Assembly: GCF_007845635.1 (NCBI RefSeq)
Contig: NZ_SELG01000033.1
Coordinates: 124,001 to 188,000, forward strand
Source of the DNA: Apibacter muscae
Lineage (GTDB): Bacteria > Bacteroidota > Bacteroidia > Flavobacteriales > Weeksellaceae
DNA: 64,000 bases
Direction: 5' to 3'
In this document: piece by piece, positions 18,194 to 27,364 of the stretch
Layout: every line of letters begins with the position of its first letter
Numbering within the stretch: position 1 is the stretch's first letter
Notes under the pieces: model-generated
The model's database searches: none
What the model was told of the DNA's origin: nothing
The model's input: the letters and a program-made list of their open reading frames with translations, nothing else
Made by a program: the position numbers and the translations under genes

Positions 18194-18211
18194 AAGTGAA
18201 AAAATTCACTT
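18194..18211. promoter_or_regulatory. Dyad AAGTGAA-N4-TTCACTT over the crp start site
   Basis: A perfect 7-base inverted repeat that can also be read as GTGA-N6-TCAC, the core arrangement of Crp-family operators (TGTGA-N6-TCACA). It covers the predicted RNA start of the regulator gene, the position expected for autorepression. A T-run follows, so a weak mRNA hairpin is an alternative. Confidence 0.5.
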
Positions 18212-18221
18212 TTTTAGATTA

Positions 18222-18872
18222 ATGCTTAAAAAATCCTACACAATCCCATGCTATGAGAATCTTCCTGTTGAACAACAGGAATTAATCCATAAAAATAGCA
18301 GAATTGTAGATTTTGAAGCTCGAGAGTGTGTTTTTAAACAAGGAAGCTTTGCTGTTAACATATATATAATAATTGAAGGATATTGCAAATTAACCTTTCA
18401 ATCTGGAGAAAAGAAAAGAATTTTATACATACCCAAGCATAATGACCTTATAGGCAAAGATTATCTTTTAAAAGGAAACTATCCTTATAGTATGCAAACT
18501 TTAACAAGTACAAAATTTCTCATAATTCCGAAAACATTTTTCAACAGAATTTGCAGTAGCAATCCTGAATATAATTTAAAAATCACTCAACTCTTTGAAT
18601 CTAAATTAATTGAAGAAATGAAATGGATGATCAATTTAAATTTTAAAAATGTTGAAGGTGCGGTGGCTATGTTTGTATTAAAATACTGTAATAAAGATTA
18701 TCAAGGCATTGATCTTTCTCGTACTGAAATTGCTGATTTAATTGGATATTCAAGAGAAAGTATTATTCACACTTTAAAAAATTTTGTAAATGAAAACCTT
18801 TTAGAAACCAAGGGAAAGGAAATACAAATTAGAGATGTAAAAAAAATCATTGAAATTATAAAGTATAGTTAA
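18222..18872 (+). CDS. Crp/Fnr-family transcriptional regulator
   Basis: 216 residues. The N-terminal cyclic-nucleotide-binding-like beta roll (about 20-120) contains ARECVFKQGSFAVNIYIIIE and a GYCKLTF strand. A dimer helix follows, then a C-terminal winged helix (about 165-216) with LSRTEIADLIGYSRESIIHT as the HTH. The four-Cys cluster of FNR is absent (scattered Cys only), so it is not an obvious oxygen sensor; its ligand is unknown. It is divergent from dcuB-aspA with two dyads between, so control of the dicarboxylate genes and of itself is the natural inference. Confidence 0.88.
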   Translation: MLKKSYTIPCYENLPVEQQELIHKNSRIVDFEARECVFKQGSFAVNIYIIIEGYCKLTFQSGEKKRILYIPKHNDLIGKDYLLKGNYPYSMQTLTSTKFLIIPKTFFNRICSSNPEYNLKITQLFESKLIEEMKWMINLNFKNVEGAVAMFVLKYCNKDYQGIDLSRTEIADLIGYSRESIIHTLKNFVNENLLETKGKEIQIRDVKKIIEIIKYS

Positions 18873-18908
18873 TAGTTCTAATCAAATACATAAAACCTTG
18901 TTTTGCAA

Positions 18909-18938
18909 TTGTTAATTCATAAACAAGTGCTATCTTTG
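18909..18938 (+). promoter_or_regulatory. Promoter of the DEAD-box helicase gene
   Basis: TTG at 18909-18911, 19 bases, then TATCTTTG at 18931-18938, which fits the Bacteroidota consensus. RNA would start near 18943, about 18 bases before the ATG at 18961. Confidence 0.6.
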
Positions 18939-18960
18939 TATACATTTTTAAAAATTTTTA

Positions 18961-20637
18961 ATGAATTTATTCGAGCAGTATGGTCTTTCAGGTTCTATAT
19001 TAAAGGCCATCAATGAATTAGGTTATTCTGAACCTACCGAAATACAAAAACAAACTATTCCTTATTTACTATCAAAAGAAGAAGATTTAATTGCTTTAGC
19101 CCAAACTGGTACTGGCAAAACAGCAGCATTTTCTCTACCTATATTGGAGCAAATAGATGAAAATATAAAAAAAGTTCAAGCTTTAATACTTTGCCCTACT
19201 AGGGAACTATGTTTACAAATTTCAAGGGATATTGCAAATTATTCCAAATATTTGTCGAATGTTTCTTCCTTAGCCGTCTATGGAGGTTCTAGTATTTCAG
19301 ATCAAATTAAAGGTTTAAAAAAGAATCCACAGATTGTGATAGGTACACCAGGACGTGTTAACGACATGATAAAAAGAGGGGTGCTTAAACTTAATGAAGT
19401 TCAATGGTTAGTTTTAGATGAAGCTGATGAAATGCTTTCTATGGGTTTTAAGCAAGAATTAGAAACCATATTAGTTGAAACTCCAAAAGATCGACGCACC
19501 TATTTATTTTCCGCCACAATGTCTAAACAGGTAGAAAGTATCGCTAAAAATTATATGAAGGGGGCTCATAAAATTTCTGCAGGTGGAATTAATGAAGTAA
19601 AAAAGAATATTACTCACAAATTTGTACTTGTTAGAGATAGACAAAAAAGTAATGGTTTAAGAAGAATATTAGATGCCAATCCAGATATATACTCAATAAT
19701 TTTTTGTAGAACTAGAGTCGAAACTCAAAGTGTTGCAGACTTTCTTATGCAGCAAGGGTACTCTTGCGATGCTCTTCATGGAGATTTATCTCAAGCTCAA
19801 CGAGATACGGTTATGAAAAAGTTTCGTTTGAAAAACCTTCAAATTCTTGTTGCCACTGACGTTGCAGCTAGAGGCTTAGATGTAAATGATTTGACACATG
19901 TTATTCATTTTTCATTGCCTGATGATCCTGAGGTTTTTGTACATAGAAGTGGTAGAACTGGAAGAGCTGGTAAAAATGGAGATTCTATTGCAATTATTCG
20001 TCCTAGCGAAATGTTTAAATTTAATAGGATTAAAAAGGAAACTTCTATAAAAGTGGAAGAAATGCCTATTCCTACAAAAGAAACTATTCTTAAGGCAAAA
20101 GAAATATACCTTTCGGATAAATTACTTACTGAAAATTTAGATTCAGAAAGTTTTACATTATCAAATACTCCAGATCTTTCAATTATTTCTAAAGAAGAAT
20201 TATACAAACGTATTATGTATTTAGAATTAAAATCTACTTGGAATTTCTATAAAAACGAGAAAGATATTGCACCGATTGACAAAAATGAAAGAAGTACTGA
20301 CAGAGGAAATAATAGTAGAGATAGAGGAAGCCGAAGAGAAAGAGACAGAAATACTAAATCTTCCAGCGATCGTTCAAATAATAGACGTAATAAAAAACAA
20401 GGAAATTTTACACGCTTCTTTTTTAATTTAGGAAAAAAAGATAATCTTAATAAGGTTACGGTTATTGACCTTATTAATAAAAATACAAAAGGAGCCAGAG
20501 CTGATATTGGAGATATTGATATTAGAGATAAATTTACTTTTTTTGAGGTTGATTCAAATTATACTACCCAATTGCTTAATAAAATTAATAAGTTAAGCTT
20601 TAACGGAAAAAGTATGTCTTTAGAAATTGCTCAATAA
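18961..20637 (+). CDS. DEAD-box ATP-dependent RNA helicase with DbpA-like tail
   Basis: 558 residues. The Q motif region is residues 4-30. Walker A AQTGTGKT is at 47-54, DEAD at 153-156 and SAT at 184-186; HRSGRTGRAGKNG in the second RecA domain completes the helicase core. An Arg/Asp/Ser-rich linker (about 445-480) then leads to a roughly 75-residue DbpA-type RNA-binding domain. Such proteins remodel rRNA or mRNA, often in ribosome assembly or cold growth. Whether it corresponds to DbpA or to DeaD/CsdA cannot be settled here. It has its own promoter and may extend into fabG 45 bases downstream. Confidence 0.92.
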   Translation: MNLFEQYGLSGSILKAINELGYSEPTEIQKQTIPYLLSKEEDLIALAQTGTGKTAAFSLPILEQIDENIKKVQALILCPTRELCLQISRDIANYSKYLSNVSSLAVYGGSSISDQIKGLKKNPQIVIGTPGRVNDMIKRGVLKLNEVQWLVLDEADEMLSMGFKQELETILVETPKDRRTYLFSATMSKQVESIAKNYMKGAHKISAGGINEVKKNITHKFVLVRDRQKSNGLRRILDANPDIYSIIFCRTRVETQSVADFLMQQGYSCDALHGDLSQAQRDTVMKKFRLKNLQILVATDVAARGLDVNDLTHVIHFSLPDDPEVFVHRSGRTGRAGKNGDSIAIIRPSEMFKFNRIKKETSIKVEEMPIPTKETILKAKEIYLSDKLLTENLDSESFTLSNTPDLSIISKEELYKRIMYLELKSTWNFYKNEKDIAPIDKNERSTDRGNNSRDRGSRRERDRNTKSSSDRSNNRRNKKQGNFTRFFFNLGKKDNLNKVTVIDLINKNTKGARADIGDIDIRDKFTFFEVDSNYTTQLLNKINKLSFNGKSMSLEIAQ

Positions 20638-20682
20638 TATTACATTTTTATAATTTTTGTTCAAATCTAAACTTTATTAAAT

Positions 20683-21429
20683 ATGAAATTACTTGAAGGA
20701 AAAACGGCAATTATAACTGGAGCTACCCGCGGGATAGGAAAAGGAATTGCTAAAGTTTTTGCTGAACATGGGGCTAATATAGCTTTTACCTATGCTTCAT
20801 CTGAAAGTAAAGCTAAAGAACTTGAAAACGAATTATCTTCCATAGTTAAAATTAAAGGATATAAATCGGATGCTTCTGATTTTAATGCTACACAAAAACT
20901 AATTGATGATGTTCTTGCAGAATTTGGAAATATTGATACGGTAGTTAATAACGCTGGTATTACTAAAGATAATTTAATTCTTAGGATGAGCAAGGAAGAA
21001 TGGGATGAGGTCTTAAGGGTAAACTTGGATTCAGTTTTTAATCTTACCAAAGCTGTTACTAAACCTATGATGAAGCAAAAAAAGGGTTCTATAATTAATA
21101 TGAGCTCGGTTGTTGGTATTAAAGGAAATGCAGGTCAAAGCAATTATGCAGCTTCTAAAGCTGGAATAATAGGATTTTCTAAATCTATAGCGCTTGAATT
21201 AGGTTCTAGAAATATTCGTTGTAATGTTGTCGCTCCTGGATTTATAGAAACAGAAATGACGGAGGTATTAGATGAAAAAATTATTCAAGAATGGAGAAAT
21301 AACATTCCTTTGAAAAGAGGTGGAACACCAGAAGATATTGCAAATGCCTGTCTTTATTTAGCCAGTGATTTATCAAACTATGTTACAGGCCATGTTTTAA
21401 ATGTCAATGGTGGATTAATAACATATTGA
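20683..21429 (+). CDS. fabG: 3-oxoacyl-ACP reductase
   Basis: A 248-residue short-chain dehydrogenase that reduces 3-ketoacyl-ACP with NADPH in fatty-acid elongation. The cofactor loop is TGATRGIGKGIA (about residues 12-23) and NNAG lies near 88-91. The catalytic triad is complete: Ser in MSSVVGIKGNAGQSNY, then YAASK. The C-terminal VTGHVLNVNGGL is that of FabG rather than other short-chain dehydrogenases. It lies between the helicase gene and menD and ends at a terminator, so it may be read with the helicase. Confidence 0.93.
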   Translation: MKLLEGKTAIITGATRGIGKGIAKVFAEHGANIAFTYASSESKAKELENELSSIVKIKGYKSDASDFNATQKLIDDVLAEFGNIDTVVNNAGITKDNLILRMSKEEWDEVLRVNLDSVFNLTKAVTKPMMKQKKGSIINMSSVVGIKGNAGQSNYAASKAGIIGFSKSIALELGSRNIRCNVVAPGFIETEMTEVLDEKIIQEWRNNIPLKRGGTPEDIANACLYLASDLSNYVTGHVLNVNGGLITY

Positions 21430-21451
21430 ATTTAAGTATTAAACTTAGTAT

Positions 21452-21480
21452 AAGAGATTAAATAAGGTATTTAATCTCTT
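21452..21480 (+). terminator. Intrinsic terminator after fabG
   Basis: A perfect 13-base stem, AAGAGATTAAATA with TATTTAATCTCTT (21452-21464 and 21468-21480), with loop AGG and a T-run. It stands 25 bases before menD, so menD may depend on read-through or on its own unseen promoter. Confidence 0.85.
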
Positions 21481-21504
21481 TTTTATTTAAAATTTTAAAG
21501 AATT

Positions 21505-23178
21505 ATGTACAGTACAAAAGTTTCTGTTCAATTATTGGGTGAAATGCTTTACGCATTTGGAATTAACGATATTATTATATCACCAGGCTCTAGAAATGCT
21601 CCATTAACGATTCATTTCACGCAAGACACTAGATATAAATGCTATAGTATAGTTGATGAAAGATCCGCTGCTTTCTTTGCCTTAGGAATGGCTCAATCCA
21701 AAAAAAAACCAATTGTTATTTGTTGTACAAGTGGAACAGCTTCTGCCAATTATTATCCAGCAATAATTGAAGCTTATTATCAAAATATTCCTTTACTAAT
21801 ATTGACGGCTGATAGACCAGAAAATTTTGTTGATATCTTTGATGGACAAACTATTAGACAAAAAAATATTTATCATAATCATATTTATGGATCCTATCAA
21901 TTATCTGAAGGAAATGATGACCAATCTATATCTGATAATTTTTTAATGATTAAAGAAGCAATTACTCAACTTTACAATTGCTCTGGCCCCATCCATATTA
22001 ATATCCCTTTTTCGGAACCATTATATGAATTAACTGACACATTAAGCATAAATATTGAGAAATTAACACTTCCAAAGTTAGCATCAGACAATTATAATTG
22101 GAATCATCTACTAAATAAATGGAATTCTTATGAGAAAAAGATGATTTTAGTGGGAATGCAACAACCTAGTCCTGAATTAAATTCTTTACTCGAAAGCCTT
22201 GCACGTAGAGAAGATACCATTGTACTTACTGAAACAACCTCAAATCTAAAGTCCGATTTATTTTACTCTAATATTGATCGGTATATTTCATCATTAACCG
22301 ATAAGAATATTTATGAAGAATTTAATCCTGATTTATTATTAACTATTGGGCAGAATATAGTATCTAAAAAAATTAAAGTATTTCTAAGAAATTCAAATTT
22401 AAAAGAACATTGGCATTTAGATAAACATTGGCATCCAGATACTTATTTTTGCCTGACTGAGAAAATAAAAACCAATCCTATAAATTTTCTCGAAAAATTG
22501 GATAGCCTGCCATCTAAAGAGTCATTATACTCCACATTATGGTTAAATCACAAAAAAAATAAAAATTTAAAACACGATGAATTCTTAAAAAATTCAAGTT
22601 ACTCAGATTTGAAAGTTATGGAGGTTTTAGATGCTAAAATTCCAAATTTTTATAATTTACAAGTGTCCAATAGCTCAGCCATACGATATGCTCAACTATT
22701 TAATTTTAATGCTAAAAATAAAGTCTTTTGCAATAGAGGAGCCAGTGGTATCGATGGATCAAGTTCTACTGCTATAGGATTTGCTTCAGTTGAATTAAAT
22801 CCGACAGTTTTAATCACTGGTGATATAGGATTTTTTTATGATATTAACGCTTTGTGGAATAAGTATATACCCAATACATTCAGAATAATCTTGATGAACA
22901 ATGGTGGTGGAGACATATTCAATATCATTTCTGGTCCTGATCAAATTTCAACTGCTTTAAATGAGTTTTTTGTAACTAAACATAATAGGAATGCTAAATT
23001 AATTTCGGAAGAATTTAATCTTATATATAAAGAAATAAGTTGTATTGATGAATTAGAAAATCATTTGCCAATATTCTTTTCTTCTTCAAACCAACCTAAG
23101 ATTTTGGAAATCAATACGAAGAATACATCAAATGCTAAAATATTAAGGGATTATTTTAGTTTTTTAGAAAATAACTAA
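21505..23178 (+). CDS. menD: SEPHCHC synthase, menaquinone biosynthesis
   Basis: A 557-residue thiamine-diphosphate enzyme that joins isochorismate and 2-oxoglutarate in the first committed step of menaquinone synthesis. The N-terminal block IIISPGSRNAPLTIHF and TSGTASANYYPAIIEAYY with TADRPENF are MenD hallmarks. The ThDP-binding region near the C-terminus has NRGASGIDGSSSTAIGFASV and LITGDIGFFYD. The length is normal. No other men genes are adjacent. It fits with the fumarate-generating genes a few kilobases away, since menaquinone carries electrons to fumarate reductase. Confidence 0.93.
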   Translation: MYSTKVSVQLLGEMLYAFGINDIIISPGSRNAPLTIHFTQDTRYKCYSIVDERSAAFFALGMAQSKKKPIVICCTSGTASANYYPAIIEAYYQNIPLLILTADRPENFVDIFDGQTIRQKNIYHNHIYGSYQLSEGNDDQSISDNFLMIKEAITQLYNCSGPIHINIPFSEPLYELTDTLSINIEKLTLPKLASDNYNWNHLLNKWNSYEKKMILVGMQQPSPELNSLLESLARREDTIVLTETTSNLKSDLFYSNIDRYISSLTDKNIYEEFNPDLLLTIGQNIVSKKIKVFLRNSNLKEHWHLDKHWHPDTYFCLTEKIKTNPINFLEKLDSLPSKESLYSTLWLNHKKNKNLKHDEFLKNSSYSDLKVMEVLDAKIPNFYNLQVSNSSAIRYAQLFNFNAKNKVFCNRGASGIDGSSSTAIGFASVELNPTVLITGDIGFFYDINALWNKYIPNTFRIILMNNGGGDIFNIISGPDQISTALNEFFVTKHNRNAKLISEEFNLIYKEISCIDELENHLPIFFSSSNQPKILEINTKNTSNAKILRDYFSFLENN

Positions 23179-23222
23179 AAAATAAAATTTTGCTTTTCTA
23201 TGTATTGTTAATATTAAGAAAT

Positions 23223-23252
23223 AAAAAAACCGATGGGTACATCGGTTTTTTT
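23223..23252 (+). terminator. Bidirectional terminator between menD and the OmpA-family gene
   Basis: A perfect 13-base stem, AAAAAAACCGATG with CATCGGTTTTTTT (23223-23235 and 23240-23252), with loop GGTA. It lies between two convergent genes and works in both directions. Confidence 0.92.
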
Positions 23253-23270
23253 ATTGATAATAAAGATATA

Positions 23271-24692
23271 TTAATTGGTTTCTTCCAATAGCTTAAATAC
23301 CACTCTTCTATTCTCTTTATTCTTCCACTCTGGACATTTAGATGCTGGATTACATTCTGGATTTTTTAAATCAGTCGCTCCCATACCTCTACCTGTTAAT
23401 TGAGATGGACTAACTCCTTTTGATGCTAAATATTTAATTACTGATGCAACTCTTCTTTTAGATAGATTCATATTATACTCATGAGTACCTACAGCGTCCG
23501 TATGCCCTTCAACTAAAAAACTACGACCTCCACCATACTGTATAATAGCATCAGCAACTTGATCAAGAACAGGTTGTGAATCTAACGAAATTCTATCTGA
23601 ATCAAAATTAAAGTTTATCCCTCCTAATTTAACGATAATATCATCATTTAAAGTTTTTGCTAACTGCTCTGGTAATGGACATCCATCGTTTGATGCCGGA
23701 CCAGGAAAAGTTGGACATTTATCATATAAATCAATAACACCATCCATATCAACATCCAATGCAACTCCAGATCCATCCACTCTTGCACCTTTAGGAGTAT
23801 TTAACTCTCTATCCCAATCATCACAAACTCCGTCGTCGTCTTTATCGCCAAAAACACAAACTTCAGATACTTGCTTATCTTCTAGAGTTTGAAGTTTTGT
23901 ATAAATATCTCTTAATGGATCTACCCAGCCTAAGAATTCACTATGCTTACCTATTTTATAGTTAAGACCTAATGAAGTTGTAATAAAATTATCTGAGTCT
24001 CCACCTGGATGTAGATGAGCCCAAGGACCTGTTTCACCTGAACCATCAAAGGCATTATCTCCCGTAATTACATACATGGCTTTTAATAATAAATCAAATC
24101 TATTATTTAATTTATAAGCCAATCCTCCTCCGACTTGACCAAAAAATGATCCAACACCTAATTTAACATCAGCCATTTGAACATAATCTGGCCATCCACC
24201 GGCTATATCTTTAGTATATGCTTTATATTGAATGGTCCCAACACCTGCATATAAATGTAAAGCCCACCTATAATGAGACCTATTATCTACACGTCTAAAT
24301 ATCGAACTTAAATTTAAATCTCCTAATAAGCTTATACCTAAATAATCAGTATACGCTTTGATATCATCATCCCCGTAACCTTGATTAGTCTTACCATATT
24401 GTCCTAATAGGCTAAGCGCAAATGCATGTGAAATTTGTTTATTAATAGATAATTGGAAATCATATCCTGTTCTCCACTTACCACTAGCTCCGTTATCTAT
24501 TGAAGTAAAATCAGAGGATTGTAACCATGGCAATCCTGCGTAAATGGATACTGACCAATCATTAAATTGTCTATCTGTATTATTAAAAGGCACATAGTCC
24601 GCCGTAAAATTCTCACTATTAACTGTCTGACTAAATCCTTTAAATCCTAAACAAAATAACATAAAGACAAAGAGAATACATCTTTTATTCAT
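23271..24692 (-). CDS. OmpA-family outer-membrane protein with type 3 repeats
   Basis: 473 residues. A signal peptide (ends near GFSQ) is followed by an N-terminal beta-barrel (about 40-245). Next are acidic thrombospondin type 3-like calcium repeats (DKDDDGVCDDWDRELNTPKG and DVDMDGVIDLYDKCP). The C-terminal OmpA peptidoglycan-binding domain has LVEGHTDAVGTHEYNMNLSK and RRVASVIKYL. A further cysteine-containing segment, CNPASKCPEWKNKENRRV, closes the domain. It anchors the outer membrane to the cell wall and is a typical abundant Flavobacteriia surface protein. The gene stands alone, 107 bases downstream of folK. Confidence 0.92.
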   Translation of the reverse strand: MNKRCILFVFMLFCLGFKGFSQTVNSENFTADYVPFNNTDRQFNDWSVSIYAGLPWLQSSDFTSIDNGASGKWRTGYDFQLSINKQISHAFALSLLGQYGKTNQGYGDDDIKAYTDYLGISLLGDLNLSSIFRRVDNRSHYRWALHLYAGVGTIQYKAYTKDIAGGWPDYVQMADVKLGVGSFFGQVGGGLAYKLNNRFDLLLKAMYVITGDNAFDGSGETGPWAHLHPGGDSDNFITTSLGLNYKIGKHSEFLGWVDPLRDIYTKLQTLEDKQVSEVCVFGDKDDDGVCDDWDRELNTPKGARVDGSGVALDVDMDGVIDLYDKCPTFPGPASNDGCPLPEQLAKTLNDDIIVKLGGINFNFDSDRISLDSQPVLDQVADAIIQYGGGRSFLVEGHTDAVGTHEYNMNLSKRRVASVIKYLASKGVSPSQLTGRGMGATDLKNPECNPASKCPEWKNKENRRVVFKLLEETN

Positions 24693-24799
24693 AACTATTT
24701 TTAAATTAATAAATATTTTTCATTCTATAATTTGTAAATTTCAATATTATTATATTGGTCTGTAAAAGTATTATTTTTTTTTTAATATAAAAAATATTT

Positions 24800-25210
24800 T
24801 CATTGCAATTCATATAAAATTTTAGTTGAAAATTGCCTGCTTTTCACATGCATTTGATGAGGCACAATAAGTAAATTTGATTTAAAATTTAAGTTGTTAA
24901 AATATACAATGTCTATGTCAATAATTCTATCTTGATATCTATCTTCACTTTCATAATCATATACTCTGCCCATTTTCTCCTCTATGTATTTTACTTCTCT
25001 TAATAAACTAAATGGAGACAAATGGGTTTCAATAACTAAACCTAAGTTGATAAAATTATTGGTAGAATTAAATCCTTCTGGTAAAGTTTTATGAACAATA
25101 GTCTTTTTTAAAACAATCCCAATATTTATAGCAATATGAGAAATCGCAACATTTATATTTGTTATTTTATCTCCAAGATTAGATCCAAGAATTAAAGTAG
25201 CTTTATTCAT
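24800..25210 (-). CDS. folK: HPPK, folate biosynthesis pyrophosphokinase
   Basis: A 136-residue 2-amino-4-hydroxy-6-hydroxymethyldihydropteridine diphosphokinase, which transfers pyrophosphate from ATP to the pterin before dihydropteroate synthesis. It starts ATLILGSNLGDKITNI, the HPPK nucleotide loop. It contains FNSTNNFINLGLVIET and ends with the diagnostic RYQDRIIDIDIVYFNN, whose D-x-D binds magnesium. It is slightly short but complete. It is divergent from mreB, and the next gene downstream is the OmpA-family protein. Confidence 0.9.
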   Translation of the reverse strand: MNKATLILGSNLGDKITNINVAISHIAINIGIVLKKTIVHKTLPEGFNSTNNFINLGLVIETHLSPFSLLREVKYIEEKMGRVYDYESEDRYQDRIIDIDIVYFNNLNFKSNLLIVPHQMHVKSRQFSTKILYELQ

Positions 25211-25389
25211 TGATATACTTTATAAAATCCAAAAATTCGAACCAAAATTATATTTATTATTTAAATTTTGTATGATATTTTACTTTAAATTTTAAATTCT
25301 AATAATATATTAATTTAATCTGTCATTAAATAATACTATTTATATAAAATAAATTTATGCCTTGTCATTTTTTTTAAAACAAGAAGTTA

Positions 25390-25397
25390 TATCTTTG
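25390..25397 (+). promoter_or_regulatory. Candidate -7 promoter element for the mreB operon
   Basis: TATCTTTG fits TAnnTTTG; RNA would start near 25402, about 80 bases before mreB. TTG occurs 25 bases upstream, longer than the usual spacing. Confidence 0.45.
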
Positions 25398-25480
25398 CAA
25401 ATATCATTCTTAAAATTCCATAATATAGAATGTGAAAACTTAACTTTAATCATTAAATTTTACAACATTGATAAAAATAA

Positions 25481-26509
25481 ATGGGCTTATTTGATTTTCT
25501 AACACAAGAGATAGCAATTGATTTAGGTACAGCAAATACTTTAATCATTCATAATAATAAAGTCGTAGTTGATAGTCCCTCTATTGTAGCCTTAGACAGA
25601 AGAACTGGTAAGCCTATAGCTGTTGGTGACATGGCTAAACAAATGCAAGGAAAGACTCATGATGACATTAAAACTATAAGACCTTTAAAGGATGGAGTAA
25701 TTGCAGATTTTGGCGCCTCTGAACATATGATTAGAGAATTTATAAAACAAATCCCTGGGATTAAAGGTAAAATTTTCACTCCTTCACTACGTATGGTTAT
25801 ATGCATTCCGTCTGGAATTACGGAAGTTGAAAAAAGAGCAGTTAAAGATTCTGCTACAAAAGTAAATGCGAAAGATGTTAAATTAATATATGAGCCTATG
25901 GCTGCTGCTATTGGTGTTGGAATTGATGTTACTCAACCCAAGGGCAATATGATTATTGATATAGGGGGAGGCACAACCGAAATTGCTGTTATCGCACTTG
26001 GAGGAATTGTATGCGACAACTCAATTAAAATAGCTGGAGATGTATTTACAAATGATATTGTTTATTATCTAAGAACTCATCATAATCTATTTATAGGTGA
26101 AAAAACAGCTGAACATATAAAAATGGAAGTGGGTTCAGGTTTAGAAGAATTAGAAAGCCCTCCAGATGATTTACCGGTACAAGGGAGAGACCTCATAACT
26201 GGTAAACCTAAAGAAATTATGGTCAACTACAAAGAAATGGCTAGAGCCCTTGATAAATCAATCCTTAGAGTAGAAGATGCTATTATGGAAACTTTATCAA
26301 GAACTCCTCCTGAATTATCCGCGGATATATATAATACAGGCATATATTTAGCTGGTGGAGGTGCATTGCTTAGAGGGCTTGACCAAAGGATAAGTAGAAA
26401 AACTGGTTTACCTGTATTTATAGCTGATGATCCATTAAGAGCGGTTGTAAGAGGAACTGGAATAGCTCTTAAAAACATTGAAAAATTTGAAAATTTTTTA
26501 ATAAAGTAG
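25481..26509 (+). CDS. mreB: Rod-shape-determining actin-like protein MreB
   Basis: A 342-residue bacterial actin that forms membrane-bound filaments guiding the elongasome. It begins MGLFDFLTQEIAIDLGTANT, with the phosphate-1 loop in IDLGTANTLI. It has the phosphate-2 motif MIIDIGGGTTEIAVIALGG (about 162-180) and the adenosine motif LAGGGALLRGLD near 295-306. Start, length and motifs are all standard. It heads the mreB-mreC-mreD-mrdA-rodA operon, the complete elongation set in the usual order, so the cell is expected to be rod-shaped. Confidence 0.97.
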   Translation: MGLFDFLTQEIAIDLGTANTLIIHNNKVVVDSPSIVALDRRTGKPIAVGDMAKQMQGKTHDDIKTIRPLKDGVIADFGASEHMIREFIKQIPGIKGKIFTPSLRMVICIPSGITEVEKRAVKDSATKVNAKDVKLIYEPMAAAIGVGIDVTQPKGNMIIDIGGGTTEIAVIALGGIVCDNSIKIAGDVFTNDIVYYLRTHHNLFIGEKTAEHIKMEVGSGLEELESPPDDLPVQGRDLITGKPKEIMVNYKEMARALDKSILRVEDAIMETLSRTPPELSADIYNTGIYLAGGGALLRGLDQRISRKTGLPVFIADDPLRAVVRGTGIALKNIEKFENFLIK

Positions 26510-26536
26510 CATTAAAAAACTTTTAAAATTGCATAA

Positions 26537-27364
26537 ATGTCTGTATTATCTAAGTTCTTATTAAAAAATAGCAGATTTTTTTTATTTTTATTTTTACAGA
26601 CCTTAGCTCTAACATTTACTTTTAGTGAAAATATCTATCATAATTCAATATTAGAAAATAAAATTATTTCCTTTAAAGGAAGTATAGATTCTAAAATTTC
26701 TAATTTTAAATACTATTTCAATCTTAAACATGAGAATGATAGACTTTTAAAAGAAAATAATTATTACAGAAATTTATTTTTAGGTAAATCTAAAAAAATT
26801 AAGCCCGAGTATATTGAAATATTAGATTCTACAAAATATAAACAGAGCTATCATTACACCCCAGCTGATATAGTTTCAAATTCAATTAACAGAGTAAATA
26901 ATTATTTAATAATTAATAAAGGTACTAGCCAAAATATCAAACCTGAAATGGGTGTGATTACATCCACTGGAGTTGTTGGTATGATTGTTAACTCAACTCC
27001 AAACTTTTCAAAGGTTATGTCTATATTAAATAAAAACACAAAAGTTAATGCTCGTTTAAGATCTAATAAATATTACGGAACTTTGTTGTGGGATGGTGAA
27101 GATTCTAGAATCATGAAACTATCTGACATACCTAAGTATGTAAATATAAACATCGGAGATACCATCGAGACTGATGGTAAATCGAGAATTTACCCAGAGG
27201 GTATTCTTATAGGTAGAATAAGTAGTAAAACTATTGACGATGAATCTGGCAACTGGGACATTTCCGTAGAATTATTTCAAGATATGGGCAATATTCAAAA
27301 AGTATATATAGTTAATAACATTGACAGAGAAGAAATTAAAAGTTTGATTGATACCATTCAATAA
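26537..27364 (+). CDS. mreC: Rod-shape-determining protein MreC
   Basis: 275 residues: a short cytoplasmic tail, one transmembrane helix (about 13-30), a coiled coil (about 40-78) and a periplasmic pair of small beta barrels. Conserved blocks are YLIINKGTSQNIKPEMGVIT and GVVGMIVNSTPNFSKVMSIL. MreC links MreB filaments to PBP2 in the periplasm. It begins 27 bases after mreB and is followed by mreD with no gap: mreC ends at 27364 and mreD starts at 27365. The length is typical of the family. Confidence 0.92.
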   Translation: MSVLSKFLLKNSRFFLFLFLQTLALTFTFSENIYHNSILENKIISFKGSIDSKISNFKYYFNLKHENDRLLKENNYYRNLFLGKSKKIKPEYIEILDSTKYKQSYHYTPADIVSNSINRVNNYLIINKGTSQNIKPEMGVITSTGVVGMIVNSTPNFSKVMSILNKNTKVNARLRSNKYYGTLLWDGEDSRIMKLSDIPKYVNINIGDTIETDGKSRIYPEGILIGRISSKTIDDESGNWDISVELFQDMGNIQKVYIVNNIDREEIKSLIDTIQ

